DNA of 64,000 nucleotides, from positions 1 to 64,000 of the forward strand of contig CALBTB010000006.1 of assembly GCA_937967995.1 (NCBI GenBank). Direction: 5' to 3'. Below the pieces are notes generated by a model. It ran no database searches, was not told where the DNA came from, and worked only from the letters and a program-made list of their open reading frames with translations. The DNA comes from an uncultured Gammaproteobacteria bacterium (GTDB lineage: Bacteria; Pseudomonadota; Gammaproteobacteria; UBA6429; Thiohalophilaceae). A program made the position numbers and the translations under genes. Shown here piece by piece: positions 20,980-30,244 of this stretch. Every line of letters begins with the position of its first letter. Within the stretch, counting starts at the first letter, position 1.

Positions 20980-21376
20980 GTTTTTCCCTGGCTAAACGGC
21001 AGTAAATGATTCCTTCCTGGCCACCGCTGATCGCTTTTTCGACCAGCTCAGCCAGAGACAATGTCGGGTAGTTCATGACACGGATCAGCATTGGCAGGTT
21101 GAGACCGGCCACAATTGAGATATTCATGTCACTTATGCGGCAGGCAACATTGCTCGGTGTGGCACCATACATGTCGGTCAGGATTAATACACCGTCACCT
21201 GTGTCAAGCTGCTTTATTACATCATGAAGTTGCTGAACAATCTGATCCGGACCCTGGTTGAATTCCACCGAAATAATTTCAGTGCGTAGCGGACTGCTGC
21301 CGATGACAGCGACGGCCGTCTCATATACAGACTTGCCGATATCGCCGTGTGTGATCAGTAACAATCCTGCACTCAT
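20960..21376 (-). CDS. Mannose-type PTS EIIA protein
   Basis: Single-domain EIIA of the mannose/fructose family (138 residues), accepting phosphate from HPr. The phosphorylated residue is His10 in LLITHGDIG, and LTDMYGATPSN is the conserved second motif. No membrane permease gene accompanies it, so it is probably a sensor or regulator; stand-alone EIIA-man of this type is regular in proteobacterial PTS-Ntr clusters. It overlaps rapZ by 4 bases and HPr by 20. Confidence 0.93.
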   Translation of the reverse strand: MSAGLLLITHGDIGKSVYETAVAVIGSSPLRTEIISVEFNQGPDQIVQQLHDVIKQLDTGDGVLILTDMYGATPSNVACRISDMNISIVAGLNLPMLIRVMNYPTLSLAELVEKAISGGQEGIIYCRLAREKHVAQGS

Positions 21377-22230
21377 GACAGCTCCCGATGGCGAACGACA
21401 ACACTTTTACCCAGATCGCGCAAATATTTGCCCAGTCTCTCAGACAGGTATACTGAGCGATGATATCCACCGGTGCACCCAATCGCGATGGTCATGTAAC
21501 TACGGTTTTCTTTTTCAAAGCAGGGAATCCAGTTATCAAGAAACTGGCGTATGCCATCATACATGCGAATCACATCATCGTGTGATTCCAGATAATCGAT
21601 CACGGCCTTATCGAGACCGGTGACACTGCGTAGTTCCGGAACCCAGTGCGGATTGGTAATACAACGGACATCGAAGACGAAGTTGGCATCATTCGGTAAA
21701 CCATGTTTGAAACCAAACGATTCGATGAGAATTGACATACCCGGTTTATTATCTACTTCGACACATTGACGAATCAGATCGCGCAACTGGTGGACATTGG
21801 TATGACTGGTATCGAGTGTCAGGTCGGCGCTGGATGAAACCGGAGTCAGGTATTTGCGTTCACGCGAGATAGCTTCGCTAAGCGGGGTCTGTTCAGAGCT
21901 TAGCGGATGTTTACGGCGCGTCTCACTGAAGCGTTTAATCAGCGTTTCTTCATCCGCGGCCAGATATATGACCTGGGTTTCCAGTTTCAGTGCCTTCAGT
22001 GATTCGAGTAAATCAGGGAATGTTTCCAGGTCCGGTGCCAGATTGCGCGCATCAATACCCACAGCAAAGTGCCTGGAAATAGGATCGGCGGCATGGGTAA
22101 TCTGGATTGCGAGCGCATGCAGCAGCCCGATGGGTAAATTGTCGATACAATTAAAACCCATGTCTTCGAGTGCCTGCAGGGCAATGGATTTTCCCGAGCC
22201 GGACAGGCCGCTGACGATGATCAGTTTCAT
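21373..22230 (-). CDS. rapZ: RNase adapter protein RapZ
   Basis: In enterobacteria RapZ directs the sRNA GlmZ to RNase E and so controls glucosamine-6-phosphate synthase. The 285-residue protein has the Walker A GLSGSGKS (residues 8-15) and the C-terminal CTGGYHRSVYLSE signature. Position between hprK and the PTS genes is the usual one. Whether a GlmZ-like RNA exists in this organism cannot be told from the window. Confidence 0.96.
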   Translation of the reverse strand: MKLIIVSGLSGSGKSIALQALEDMGFNCIDNLPIGLLHALAIQITHAADPISRHFAVGIDARNLAPDLETFPDLLESLKALKLETQVIYLAADEETLIKRFSETRRKHPLSSEQTPLSEAISRERKYLTPVSSSADLTLDTSHTNVHQLRDLIRQCVEVDNKPGMSILIESFGFKHGLPNDANFVFDVRCITNPHWVPELRSVTGLDKAVIDYLESHDDVIRMYDGIRQFLDNWIPCFEKENRSYMTIAIGCTGGYHRSVYLSERLGKYLRDLGKSVVVRHRELS

Positions 22231-22239
22231 ATCAAGTTG

Positions 22240-22749
22240 TTAACTTTTGTGTTGTTGTTTTTGTTCGAATTGCCGGTTGGCGTCCAGGCCTTGCCTGTAG
22301 AGTATATAATTTTTTACGGCAGTTTCGATAACTAATGCAATATTTCTGTATTTTATGACATTTATATTAATTTGCGGAAAGCTGACATTTAGGATGGTGG
22401 TTTTGGCGTGAATCACATCAAGCCGGGGACTGTGTGCAACGGGTTCGTTCAGGGCGATGACAAGCTCCAGCGGACAGGAATGACACAGGGCATTCGGTCC
22501 GTACAGGCGGGAAATGTCGAGCATGCCGGTATCACGCAACCCGATATAGCCTCTCAGACTATCCGGGCATAACCCGGTTACGCGTTTTTGATCGGACTCA
22601 AAGTGGACGACATCATCTGCAACCAGCTGATGACCCCGATCCACCAGTTCCAGTGCGATACTGCTTTTGCCGATACCGGCCGGGCCGCAAATATACACAC
22701 CGATTCCTGATATCCTGAGCAGTTCACCGTGTGCGAGGGTTTGCGGCAT
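22240..22749 (-). CDS. hprK: Short HPr kinase/phosphorylase (catalytic domain only)
   Basis: Kinase/phosphorylase that acts on Ser46 of HPr. The 169 residues contain Walker A GPAGIGKS (22-29), ADDVVHF with the catalytic acid (about 45-46), a divergent GYIGLRDTGMLDI segment, and the C-terminal RNIALVIE strand. The usual N-terminal domain of about 130 residues is absent: the ATG is only 4 bases after the ptsN stop. Catalytic-domain-only HprK is known from Alphaproteobacteria, but the P-loop surroundings here (HGELLRISGIGVYICGPAG) resemble the long form, so loss of the N domain is inferred. The partner Ser46 in HPr is present. Confidence 0.88.
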   Translation of the reverse strand: MPQTLAHGELLRISGIGVYICGPAGIGKSSIALELVDRGHQLVADDVVHFESDQKRVTGLCPDSLRGYIGLRDTGMLDISRLYGPNALCHSCPLELVIALNEPVAHSPRLDVIHAKTTILNVSFPQININVIKYRNIALVIETAVKNYILYRQGLDANRQFEQKQQHKS

Positions 22750-22753
22750 GTAG

Positions 22754-23215
22754 TCAGTTGGGAGTTTGCCAGTTCGTCAGGGTCTGGTAGATGCTGGCGA
22801 TAGAGTCAGCGTCACGTAATTTTTCCCTGAATTTGTCATCATTAAACATCGATGCCAGTGTGGCAAGGACACGCAGATGCTCTTCGGTGGATTCCTCGGG
22901 GACGAGGAGTGCAAAAATCAGGTCGACGGGTTGCCTGTCGGCAGAATCAAAATCGATACCTTCCTTGAGTCGAATGAAGGCACCGATAGTGTGTTCGGTA
23001 TTTTTCAGCCTGCCATGCGGAATCGCGACACCATAACCAACACCGGTACCGCCCAGTCGTTCACGCGCCAGCAGGCTGTCAAAAACATCGATTGACGAAA
23101 TCTTGTCGTCGTCTTCAGAGATCAGTTCACTGAGGTATTCAAGTGCCCGTTTCTTGCTCTGTGCGTCAAGATTAAAGGCGATACGCTCAGGTGTAATGAG
23201 TTGATTAAGGTCCAT
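22754..23215 (-). CDS. ptsN: Nitrogen-regulatory EIIA protein PtsN
   Basis: EIIA of the fructose/mannitol type used for regulation (nitrogen, potassium, envelope stress) rather than transport. The 153-residue protein has the phosphorylated His67 in YGVAIPHGRL and the conserved LALLVPEE-type stretch (FALLVPEESTEEHL). It lies two genes after rpoN, as in most proteobacteria, with 4 bases to hprK. Confidence 0.96.
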   Translation of the reverse strand: MDLNQLITPERIAFNLDAQSKKRALEYLSELISEDDDKISSIDVFDSLLARERLGGTGVGYGVAIPHGRLKNTEHTIGAFIRLKEGIDFDSADRQPVDLIFALLVPEESTEEHLRVLATLASMFNDDKFREKLRDADSIASIYQTLTNWQTPN

Positions 23216-23241
23216 AGGTGTTGCAATTTTCCCCTGACAGG

Positions 23242-23568
23242 TTAACCGATAGGTTGTTTCTGGGCACGGCCCTCACTACGATGATGATCGGTGAGTTTTT
23301 CCTTGTGTTTCTTGACCTGACGATCGAGCTTGTCAATCAGGGCATCGATGGCTGCATACATGTCTTCGTCAGTGGCATCCGCATAAACATCAGCACCGCT
23401 GATATGTAAAGTTGCTTCCGCTTTCTGTCGTTGTTTTTCCACACTCAAAATGACATGGACATTCGTTACATGATCAAAATGGCGTTCAAGTTTTTCCATC
23501 TTGCTTTCAACATAATTCTGCATGGAATCGGTGAGTTCAACGTGATGTCCGGTTACATTTAATTGCAT
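23242..23568 (-). CDS. hpf: Ribosome hibernation promoting factor, short form
   Basis: Binds the 30S A/P region and promotes 100S dimers of idle ribosomes. The 108 residues correspond to the short Hpf/YfiA type without the C-terminal dimerisation domain. Typical features are the start MQLNVTGHHVELTD and the ADVYADATDEDMYAAID segment. A strong AAGGAG ribosome-binding site lies 6 bases before the ATG. It follows rpoN by 24 bases. Confidence 0.95.
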   Translation of the reverse strand: MQLNVTGHHVELTDSMQNYVESKMEKLERHFDHVTNVHVILSVEKQRQKAEATLHISGADVYADATDEDMYAAIDALIDKLDRQVKKHKEKLTDHHRSEGRAQKQPIG

Positions 23569-23592
23569 ATCGTGCTCCTTGTTTCGGTTTGG

Positions 23593-25047
23593 TCATGCGA
23601 GTCGTTTTCTTTCATTCGAAGGTGGAATAGCCAGTGCTTCACGGTATTTTGCAACTGTCCGCCTGGCTACATTGATTCCCTGGTCTGACAGCACATTGGC
23701 AATTTTACTGTCACTCAGTGGTTTGGCCGGATTCTCAGCAGCGACCAGCTTCTTGATAAGTGCGCGGATTGCTGTAGCTGAACACTCGCCACCATCGGAT
23801 GTGGAAACGTGACTCGAGAAAAAGTATTTCAGTTCGTAGATGCCCCGCGGCGTGTGCATGTATTTCTTGGTCGTGACGCGGGAGATTGTGGATTCATGCA
23901 TATCAACAGCTTCTGCGATGTCGTGCAGTACCAGTGCTTTCATTGCTTCTTCACCATATTCCAGGAAGCCGCGTTGTCGTTCCACGATGCAGGTTGCCAC
24001 TTTCAACAAGGTTTCGTTACGGCTGTTGAGGCTTTTTATGAACCAGCGTGCTTCCTGCAGGTGATTTTTCAGGTAATTGGTGTCAGCGGAATTATTTACC
24101 TGCTTCACCAGACTGGCGTAATGCGAGTTAATGCGTAATTTGGGTGCGGCATCCGGATTCAGTTCGACGCGCCAGCGACCTTTCACTTTTCTGACAATGA
24201 CATCGGGCACGATGTATTCCGGTTTGCTGCTGGTAATCTGGCTGCCCGGCCTGGGATTGAGTGACTGAATGGTTTGCACAATGGACTTGAGTGCTTCCTC
24301 GTCGACATTAAGGCGGCGCATCAACTGGGCATAGTCGCGGTTGGCCAGCAGGTCAAAGTGTTTGTCTATCAGTTCAATCGCAATCGCTTTGTCGTCTGAA
24401 TCGGCGACAAGTTGTTTCAGCTGTAGCAGCAGGCTTTCGCGCAGATCACGGGCAGCGACACCCGGTGGATCGAAATTCTGGATGCGGTGCAGTACCGCTT
24501 CGACTTCATCAAGCTCGATTTCCAGTTCTTCCGGAATACTGGCATGAATATCTTCCGTGGTAGTCTCAAGAAAGCCGTCATCATTCACCGAGTCGATGAT
24601 GGCTTCGGCAATCAGCAGATCGTTGTCGGAGAACGGAGTCAATTGCATCTGCCAGCGTAAATGGTCGTGCAGGCTTTCACCGCTGCTGTCGGTGACTTCA
24701 TATTCGCGGTCCGATTCCTGATAAGTACCTGAAGAAGGGGCGGTCTGGATATTTTCATAGACATCATCCCAGGCACTGTCGACGGGCAAATCGTCGGGCA
24801 GGTTTTCGGTCTGGGAGCCGCTCAGTTCGCTGCTATCAACCGTGTTTTCCGACTCAGCTGCGGGGGTTTCATTACTGTTCGGTGATTCGTTTTCTTCGGC
24901 CACTTCCAGCATCAGGTTGGATTCCAGGGCATCCTGAATTTCCTGCTGAAGTTCAAGTGTAGAGAGCTGTAGCAGCTTGATTGCCTGCTGCAGCTGGGGT
25001 GTCATGGTGAGGTGTTGACCAAGACGTAATTGGAGTGCTTGTTTCAT
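23593..25047 (-). CDS. rpoN: RNA polymerase sigma-54 factor
   Basis: Sigma factor for enhancer-dependent promoters. The 484-residue protein has the Gln- and Leu-rich region I at the N terminus ([15 protein letters not shown] near residue 20), an acidic region II, the core-binding region, and the RpoN box [10 protein letters not shown] at about 461-470 that contacts the -24 element. Its order after lptB and before hpf-ptsN is standard. A gap of 89 bases with a hairpin separates it from lptB. Confidence 0.98.
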   Translation of the reverse strand: MKQALQLRLGQHLTMTPQLQQAIKLLQLSTLELQQEIQDALESNLMLEVAEENESPNSNETPAAESENTVDSSELSGSQTENLPDDLPVDSAWDDVYENIQTAPSSGTYQESDREYEVTDSSGESLHDHLRWQMQLTPFSDNDLLIAEAIIDSVNDDGFLETTTEDIHASIPEELEIELDEVEAVLHRIQNFDPPGVAARDLRESLLLQLKQLVADSDDKAIAIELIDKHFDLLANRDYAQLMRRLNVDEEALKSIVQTIQSLNPRPGSQITSSKPEYIVPDVIVRKVKGRWRVELNPDAAPKLRINSHYASLVKQVNNSADTNYLKNHLQEARWFIKSLNSRNETLLKVATCIVERQRGFLEYGEEAMKALVLHDIAEAVDMHESTISRVTTKKYMHTPRGIYELKYFFSSHVSTSDGGECSATAIRALIKKLVAAENPAKPLSDSKIANVLSDQGINVARRTVAKYREALAIPPSNERKRLA

Positions 25048-25059
25048 ATTTTATTCAGA

Positions 25060-25094
25060 CTATAAAGCCGGCGTTTACCTACAGCCGGCTATAG
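25060..25094 (-). other. Hairpin between lptB and rpoN
   Basis: Inverted repeat CTATA-AA-GCCGGC / GCCGGC-TATAG with an 11-base loop, 13 bases before the rpoN ATG. No run of T follows on either strand, so it is not a normal terminator. On the minus strand a TTGACA (25119-25124) stands upstream, but no -10 has proper spacing. It could be an RNA processing or leader structure that lowers rpoN expression relative to lptB. Confidence 0.45.
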
Positions 25095-25136
25095 TGTAAT
25101 TCTAGACCAGATTTCATTTGTCAAACAGCCTTGATT

Positions 25137-25862
25137 TTAGAGCTGGAATTGTTCTCCGAGATAGACCTTTCTCACCTGTTTATCGGCAAGTAGGGCCTGA
25201 GGTTCACCCTGTGCAATCACTTCGCCTTCATTAATGATGTAAGCCCGATCGCAGATCTTCAAGGTTTCCCGAACATTATGGTCGGTTATTAGTACACCGA
25301 TGTCCCGTTCCTTAAGATGCTGGATAATGGATTGAATATCCAGTACTGATATAGGGTCGACCCCGGCAAATGGTTCATCAAGAAGGATAAAACGGGGTTC
25401 TGTGGCCAGTGCCCGGGCAATTTCGACGCGGCGCCGCTCGCCGCCGGACAGGCTGATCCCGATATTATGGCGAATATGCGTGATGTGCAGCTCTTCGAGC
25501 AGCTCTTCCATGGTGTTTTGTTGCTGTCCGGGGGTCAGGTCGTCACGAGTCTGTAATATGGCGAGGATGTTGTCGGCGACGCTCAGTTTGCGAAACACCG
25601 ATGCTTCCTGGGGCAGGTAACCGATCCCCATTCGCGCGCGGCTGTGCATCGGCAGGGTCGTCAGCTCCCGGTCGTCCAGGTACACATGTCCGTGATCTGC
25701 ATCGACCAGGCCGACGACCATATAAAAGGAGGTAGTCTTGCCGGCACCATTGGGGCCAAGCAGGCCAACGACCTCGCCACTATTGATGTGGAAGGACACG
25801 TTTTTGACCACGACCCGCTTTTTATATTGTTTGGCCAGTGACTGGGCTGCAAGAGTACTCAT
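25137..25862 (-). CDS. lptB: LPS export ABC transporter ATPase LptB
   Basis: Cytosolic ATPase that powers LPS extraction by LptFG. The 241-residue protein has Walker A GPNGAGKT (36-43), signature [15 protein letters not shown], Walker [14 protein letters not shown] and the H-loop DHNVRET. The family-specific pattern FAGVDPISV is present. It overlaps the lptA end by 4 bases. lptF and lptG are not in the window. Confidence 0.98.
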   Translation of the reverse strand: MSTLAAQSLAKQYKKRVVVKNVSFHINSGEVVGLLGPNGAGKTTSFYMVVGLVDADHGHVYLDDRELTTLPMHSRARMGIGYLPQEASVFRKLSVADNILAILQTRDDLTPGQQQNTMEELLEELHITHIRHNIGISLSGGERRRVEIARALATEPRFILLDEPFAGVDPISVLDIQSIIQHLKERDIGVLITDHNVRETLKICDRAYIINEGEVIAQGEPQALLADKQVRKVYLGEQFQL

Positions 25863-26380
25863 GGTGTCGGGGCATCCTGTTTGTCACCCGGCTGAATGAT
25901 AGTGTGAACACGCGATTTACTGCCGGCATCTTTTTTGGCCCGAACCGTGCTGGTGAGGGTGTCATATTCGATATTGTCACCACGAAACAGGTTACCTCCC
26001 TGCATGACCTCAGCATCCTGTTTGAGAAACAGCGTCTGGCGATTGGCAAAGTATTGCATATGTCGTGCGCGTGATTTGACGACTTCCGTGCGGTTATCCG
26101 GAATCTGTTCCAGTTGTGCCGGGCTTCCCTTGATAACAATTTCCTGCAGGTCACCTTGCTTGAGATAAACAATGACCTCGTCAGCGGATATTTTCAGGCT
26201 GCCCTGAACGAGACGGACGTTGCCGGTATAGTAACTGGTTTCGGTGCGCTCATTAATTTCAACACTGTCGGCATCGATTCTGATGGGTTGATCCCGGTCG
26301 CTTTCTAAGGCGTGGACAACACTGGCAGCCTGTAACAGTACGAAACCGAGAATGTATCCGCTGAATTTATTGTGGTACAT
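25859..26380 (-). CDS. lptA: Periplasmic LPS-bridge protein LptA
   Basis: Periplasmic protein of the LPS transport bridge. The 173-residue product has a signal peptide cleaved near VVHALES (about residue 24) and the OstA-like beta-jellyroll region with [19 protein letters not shown] charged tail near the end, rich in Lys and Asp, is usual. It overlaps lptC by 14 bases and lptB by 4. Confidence 0.95.
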   Translation of the reverse strand: MYHNKFSGYILGFVLLQAASVVHALESDRDQPIRIDADSVEINERTETSYYTGNVRLVQGSLKISADEVIVYLKQGDLQEIVIKGSPAQLEQIPDNRTEVVKSRARHMQYFANRQTLFLKQDAEVMQGGNLFRGDNIEYDTLTSTVRAKKDAGSKSRVHTIIQPGDKQDAPTP

Positions 26381-26933
26381 ATTCGCCCCGAGCGCGATTT
26401 GTCAGTATCAGTATGCCCCTGTCGAGATCAACCCGCATGCCGATCGATTCTATTTTACTGTTTTTACCGACAATCTTCACCTTGCTGTCAGTCGTCGCCT
26501 GACGTTTGAGAAAGTCAATACGTAACTGATCTGCGTACAGGGTGAGCATCTTATCCAGTTGCTGTGTATTGCGCATCACCTTCACATTATCCTTCAGGTC
26601 CAGCACTTCGATATTCTGATAGGCCGTACCCTGGTCAGCCAGCGCTATCCATTCCTGTGCCGTTTTTTCCAGGTACTCAACCTGTAATTGCTTTATTTTG
26701 AGGATATCGACATCCGGGTAATGATCGAGATGTTCGGCCTTGACCCGATAAGCCGGGCTGCCTTTGTCATCATATACCGTGACACTAAAGTCACTGATGA
26801 AATAATCCGGATCATGACGTTCTTCCGGTTTACCTGGCGCTACTGGTTGCTCGACGGAAGTTAACAGCCAGCGTGTAAATATTGTCAAAAGGAGAACGAG
26901 CAGCAGGACCAGGATGTAGCGAAATTTGCTCAT
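26367..26933 (-). CDS. lptC: LPS export membrane protein LptC
   Basis: Bitopic inner-membrane protein that receives LPS from LptBFG and hands it to LptA. The 188 residues start with one membrane helix (about 5-23), followed by a jellyroll with DYFISDFSVTVYDDKGSP, the family's first strand pair. It starts one base before the kdsC stop codon ends and overlaps lptA by 14 bases. Confidence 0.93.
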   Translation of the reverse strand: MSKFRYILVLLLVLLLTIFTRWLLTSVEQPVAPGKPEERHDPDYFISDFSVTVYDDKGSPAYRVKAEHLDHYPDVDILKIKQLQVEYLEKTAQEWIALADQGTAYQNIEVLDLKDNVKVMRNTQQLDKMLTLYADQLRIDFLKRQATTDSKVKIVGKNSKIESIGMRVDLDRGILILTNRARGEYVPQ

Positions 26934-27455
26934 TTACAGAAATGAGTTGAGTTGTTTATCTAGCGTGTCCTGTGCTTCCATTATCAGTTCGCAGACATCT
27001 CGTGCAGCACCTTTGCCGCCATTATGGTTGGTAATCCAGTGCGCATGTTTTTTTACAAACGGGTGCGCATCCTGCACGGCTATGGCCAGACCGACCCGTT
27101 TCATGACCGGCAGATCGACCACGTCATCGCCGACATAGGCGGTAAATTCCGGTTCGATGTTCAGATGTGAAATCATTTCTTCGTAAGCGGCGATTTTATC
27201 GAGGCGTCCCTGGTAAAAATGCTTTATGCCCAGGTTTTCCATGCGATGAACAACGACGTTTGAGGTCCGTGCTGTGATGACACCGATTTCGACGCCGGTA
27301 CGTTGCAAAAGTTTCATACCCAGGCCATCGCGCGAATAAAAGGCCTTGTACTCTTCACCATCATCGCCAAAGATAAGGCCACCGTCTGTCAGCACACCAT
27401 CTACGTCAAAAACAACCAGTTTGATGTGTTTCGCAATGTCCAGAATATCCTGCAT
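26934..27455 (-). CDS. kdsC: Kdo-8-phosphate phosphatase KdsC
   Basis: HAD-family phosphatase releasing Kdo for LPS inner-core synthesis. The 173-residue C0-type HAD protein has the nucleophile motif DVDGVLTDG (Asp17 and Asp19), the middle ITAR motif, and the metal-binding GDDVVDLPVM. It lies between kdsD and lptC in the conserved yrbG-kdsD-kdsC-lptC order. Confidence 0.97.
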   Translation of the reverse strand: MQDILDIAKHIKLVVFDVDGVLTDGGLIFGDDGEEYKAFYSRDGLGMKLLQRTGVEIGVITARTSNVVVHRMENLGIKHFYQGRLDKIAAYEEMISHLNIEPEFTAYVGDDVVDLPVMKRVGLAIAVQDAHPFVKKHAHWITNHNGGKGAARDVCELIMEAQDTLDKQLNSFL

Positions 27456-27475
27456 GGTAATCTCGTTAGTTTGGG

Positions 27476-28450
27476 TTAGACGACGCCGGCCCGTAACAGG
27501 CTGTGCATATTAAGCGCGCCAATCACACGGTTGTCATTGTCCACGACCGGCAAGGCGTTGATGCGGCGCGATTCCATGATTTGGAGTGCCTCGGCAGCGA
27601 GTTTGTTTTCACGAATCGACTGGCAACCACTTTTCATCACGTCGGTCATTGTCAGCGTGCGAATATCGATTGGGCCATGATCCAGCAGGCGCCGAATATC
27701 ACCATCGGTAAATATGCCCTGCAGACGATTTTCTTCATCCACCACGATCGTCATACCGAGACTTTTGCGACTCATTTCCACCAGTGCGTCGGTCAGCGGG
27801 GTATCAGACTGGACATGTGGTATGTCATCACCTTTTTGCATGATGTCACTGACATGCAGCAGCAGACGTTTACCAAGCCGGCCGCCCGGGTGTGACAGGG
27901 CGAAGTCCTCCTGTGTAAATCCGCGTGATTCAAGCAGGGCGATGGCCAGGGCGTCGCCCATGACCAGTGTTGCGGTGGTGCTGGCAGTCGGAGCCAGACC
28001 CAGTGGGCAGGCCTCTTTTTCGACGCTGACATCCAGGTGGAAATCCGCTTCTTTGGCCAGACGGGACTGACTGTTGCCCGTCATGGCAACGAGCGGCACC
28101 TTGAGTCGTTTGATGATGGGTAAAATGGTCAGAATTTCATCGGTCTCGCCGGAATTGGAAATCGCCAGCACGACGTCCTTGCCGGTGATCATGCCGAGAT
28201 CGCCATGGCTGGCTTCGCCCGGATGGACAAAAAATGCCGGGCTGCCGGTGCTGGCTAGGGTAGCGGCGATTTTATGGCCAATATGGCCGGACTTGCCCAT
28301 CCCCAGCACCACAATCCGGCCTTCGCAGTGCAGCATGGTTTCCACTGCCTGCACGAAGGCGTCATCAATACGTTGCCGAAGCTGCTCTATAGCTTCCAGT
28401 TCCGTTTCGATAACGGCTTGCGCGAGCTGGCTGACCCTGGTTTTGTCCAT
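27476..28450 (-). CDS. kdsD: Arabinose-5-phosphate isomerase KdsD
   Basis: Converts ribulose 5-phosphate to arabinose 5-phosphate, the first committed step towards Kdo. Domains are an SIS domain (about 40-180, with GMGKSGHIGHK and HPGEASHGDLGM) and two CBS domains (about 205-320). The length of 324 residues matches E. coli KdsD. It works with KdsC encoded immediately downstream. Confidence 0.97.
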   Translation of the reverse strand: MDKTRVSQLAQAVIETELEAIEQLRQRIDDAFVQAVETMLHCEGRIVVLGMGKSGHIGHKIAATLASTGSPAFFVHPGEASHGDLGMITGKDVVLAISNSGETDEILTILPIIKRLKVPLVAMTGNSQSRLAKEADFHLDVSVEKEACPLGLAPTASTTATLVMGDALAIALLESRGFTQEDFALSHPGGRLGKRLLLHVSDIMQKGDDIPHVQSDTPLTDALVEMSRKSLGMTIVVDEENRLQGIFTDGDIRRLLDHGPIDIRTLTMTDVMKSGCQSIRENKLAAEALQIMESRRINALPVVDNDNRVIGALNMHSLLRAGVV

Positions 28451-28465
28451 AAGTTTGTAAACAGA

Positions 28466-29443
28466 TTAAAAATCGGTACCGGCGGTGAAATAGAGTATCG
28501 TCATGTAGGCCAGATAGCCAGTCAGCAGCACACCACCTTCAACACGATTGATACGGCCCGGCTGACGAAAACCATAGGCAAACACAAATAACATGGCAGT
28601 CAGGATCAGCATCGCTGCATAGTCACGACTCAGGACTTCTGCTTCCAGACCGATGGGGGCAAGGATGCCTGGAATGCCCAATACGGCCAGCAAGTTGAAC
28701 ATGTTGGATCCGACGATATTACCTATCGCAATATCCGGTTCTTTCTTGATGGCACTCATGACGGAGGCGGCCAGCTCGGGAAGGCTGGTACCGATGGCAA
28801 TGATCGTCAGGCCAATGACCAGATCGCTGACACCAAAGGCACCGGCCAGCGTGACGGCACCACTGACCAGTACCCGTGAGCTGATCAGCAGCAGAACCAG
28901 GCCGAGAAAGGTCCAGAGCAACGCGGCTTTGAGTGGAATGTGTGGTATTTCGTCCTCAAATTCACTGGTCATGGCGTCCTTTTTTGGCTTTTGTCGACCG
29001 ATATACACCAGCCAGATCAGTAACATGGCCAGTGCGGCCATCAGAATCATGCCATCCAGACGGCTGAGGGTGCGATCCCAGAGTAGCAGCAGGCCCAGTC
29101 CCATCATGGCCAGCATAATGGGAAATTCCCGTTTCAGGACGGCTGAGCTGACGGCCAGGGGATAGACCAGCGCGGTCGCGCCCAGCACCATGCCGATATT
29201 GGTGATATTAGAACCCAGCGCATTACCCACGGCGATACCCGGGCTTCCCTCCAGCGCTGCCATAATGGAGACCAGGATTTCCGGTGCCGATGTTCCAAAC
29301 CCGACCACGGTCAATCCGATAACCAGCGTCGAAACTCCCAGGTTGTAGGCGGTGGCGGCGGCGCCGTATACAAACCGATCCGCGCCCCAGACGAGGACAA
29401 TGAATCCTCCGATAATTTTCAGAACCGCGATCAGGATTTCCAT
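28466..29443 (-). CDS. yrbG: Calcium/sodium antiporter family protein YrbG
   Basis: Inner-membrane cation exchanger of the CaCA family. The 325-residue protein has the two inverted alpha repeats: GFGTSAPEILVS near residue 50 and AIGTSLPELAAS near 210, each followed by a GNxxGSNxxN stretch. About ten membrane helices are visible with a charged cytosolic loop near residues 150-165. Position next to kdsD is conserved, although its physiological role is not established. Confidence 0.93.
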   Translation of the reverse strand: MEILIAVLKIIGGFIVLVWGADRFVYGAAATAYNLGVSTLVIGLTVVGFGTSAPEILVSIMAALEGSPGIAVGNALGSNITNIGMVLGATALVYPLAVSSAVLKREFPIMLAMMGLGLLLLWDRTLSRLDGMILMAALAMLLIWLVYIGRQKPKKDAMTSEFEDEIPHIPLKAALLWTFLGLVLLLISSRVLVSGAVTLAGAFGVSDLVIGLTIIAIGTSLPELAASVMSAIKKEPDIAIGNIVGSNMFNLLAVLGIPGILAPIGLEAEVLSRDYAAMLILTAMLFVFAYGFRQPGRINRVEGGVLLTGYLAYMTILYFTAGTDF

Positions 29444-29452
29444 CGTGGCGTA

Positions 29453-30238
29453 TCAGGGTGTGTCGAGCTGGAGTTCTTTTTCCAGCTCTTTTTCCAGATC
29501 CAGGTCTTCCTGGGTAGGGGCACTGATCTTGGCCTTGTTGGGTGGGTTGCCATCATGGATCTGGTTTTCACGTAACTGAAAGTAGGCATTACGCATAAAA
29601 ACATAGGGGTCGATGCCCGATTTTTCCATAATACGCGTCGCCTCCAGCAGGCTGGCTCGCCGATCCACAGCGCGCAGTGCGATCAAAGACCAGCGTGCTT
29701 CATCGTCTTCGATGTACAGCACCGGATCCAGGAAATTGCTGTCGACGATAAGACCGGTTGTATCGCGAACCGTGCTGGGTCCAAGAAAGGGCAGGACCAG
29801 GTAAGCCCCGTCACCCACGCCCCAGACAGCCAGTGTCTGGCCAAAGTCTTCGTTGTGTTTGGGCAGCTCCATGTGTGTCGCTACGTCAAACAGGCCAAAC
29901 ACACCAAACGTCGTATTCATGACAAGCCGGCTCAGGTCCTGAGCAGCCTGGGTAAATTTGAATTGCAGCAGGTCATTGATGATGACGACAACGTCACCGA
30001 GATTACTGAAAAAATTGGCGATGCCGGTTTCGATAAAGTCCGGTGTAATGGCCTGATAAGCCTCGGCCACCGGGCGGGCAATGGCGCGATCAAAAGTGTC
30101 ATTAAAGCCATGCACGGAACGATTAAAGGATTCCCAGGGATCGCGTTCATCCGGCGCGCTGACTGTGGCGCAGCCGACCGACAGTGTTAACAGGGTAATG
30201 ACAGCCAGTAATTTTGGCAGAAACAGCATCCTGGACAT
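29453..30238 (-). CDS. mlaA: Outer-membrane lipoprotein MlaA (VacJ)
   Basis: Outer-membrane component that removes mislocalised phospholipid from the outer leaflet and feeds the Mla pathway. The 261-residue product has lipobox LSVGC (Cys23) and the family motifs DPWESFNRSVHGFND, FFSNLGDV and LPFLGPSTVRD. The acidic, Glu-rich tail is ordinary variation. In E. coli mlaA is far from the mla operon; here it is 1 kb from mlaF and on the opposite strand. Confidence 0.95.
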   Translation of the reverse strand: MSRMLFLPKLLAVITLLTLSVGCATVSAPDERDPWESFNRSVHGFNDTFDRAIARPVAEAYQAITPDFIETGIANFFSNLGDVVVIINDLLQFKFTQAAQDLSRLVMNTTFGVFGLFDVATHMELPKHNEDFGQTLAVWGVGDGAYLVLPFLGPSTVRDTTGLIVDSNFLDPVLYIEDDEARWSLIALRAVDRRASLLEATRIMEKSGIDPYVFMRNAYFQLRENQIHDGNPPNKAKISAPTQEDLDLEKELEKELQLDTP

Positions 30239-30244
30239 TTATCG

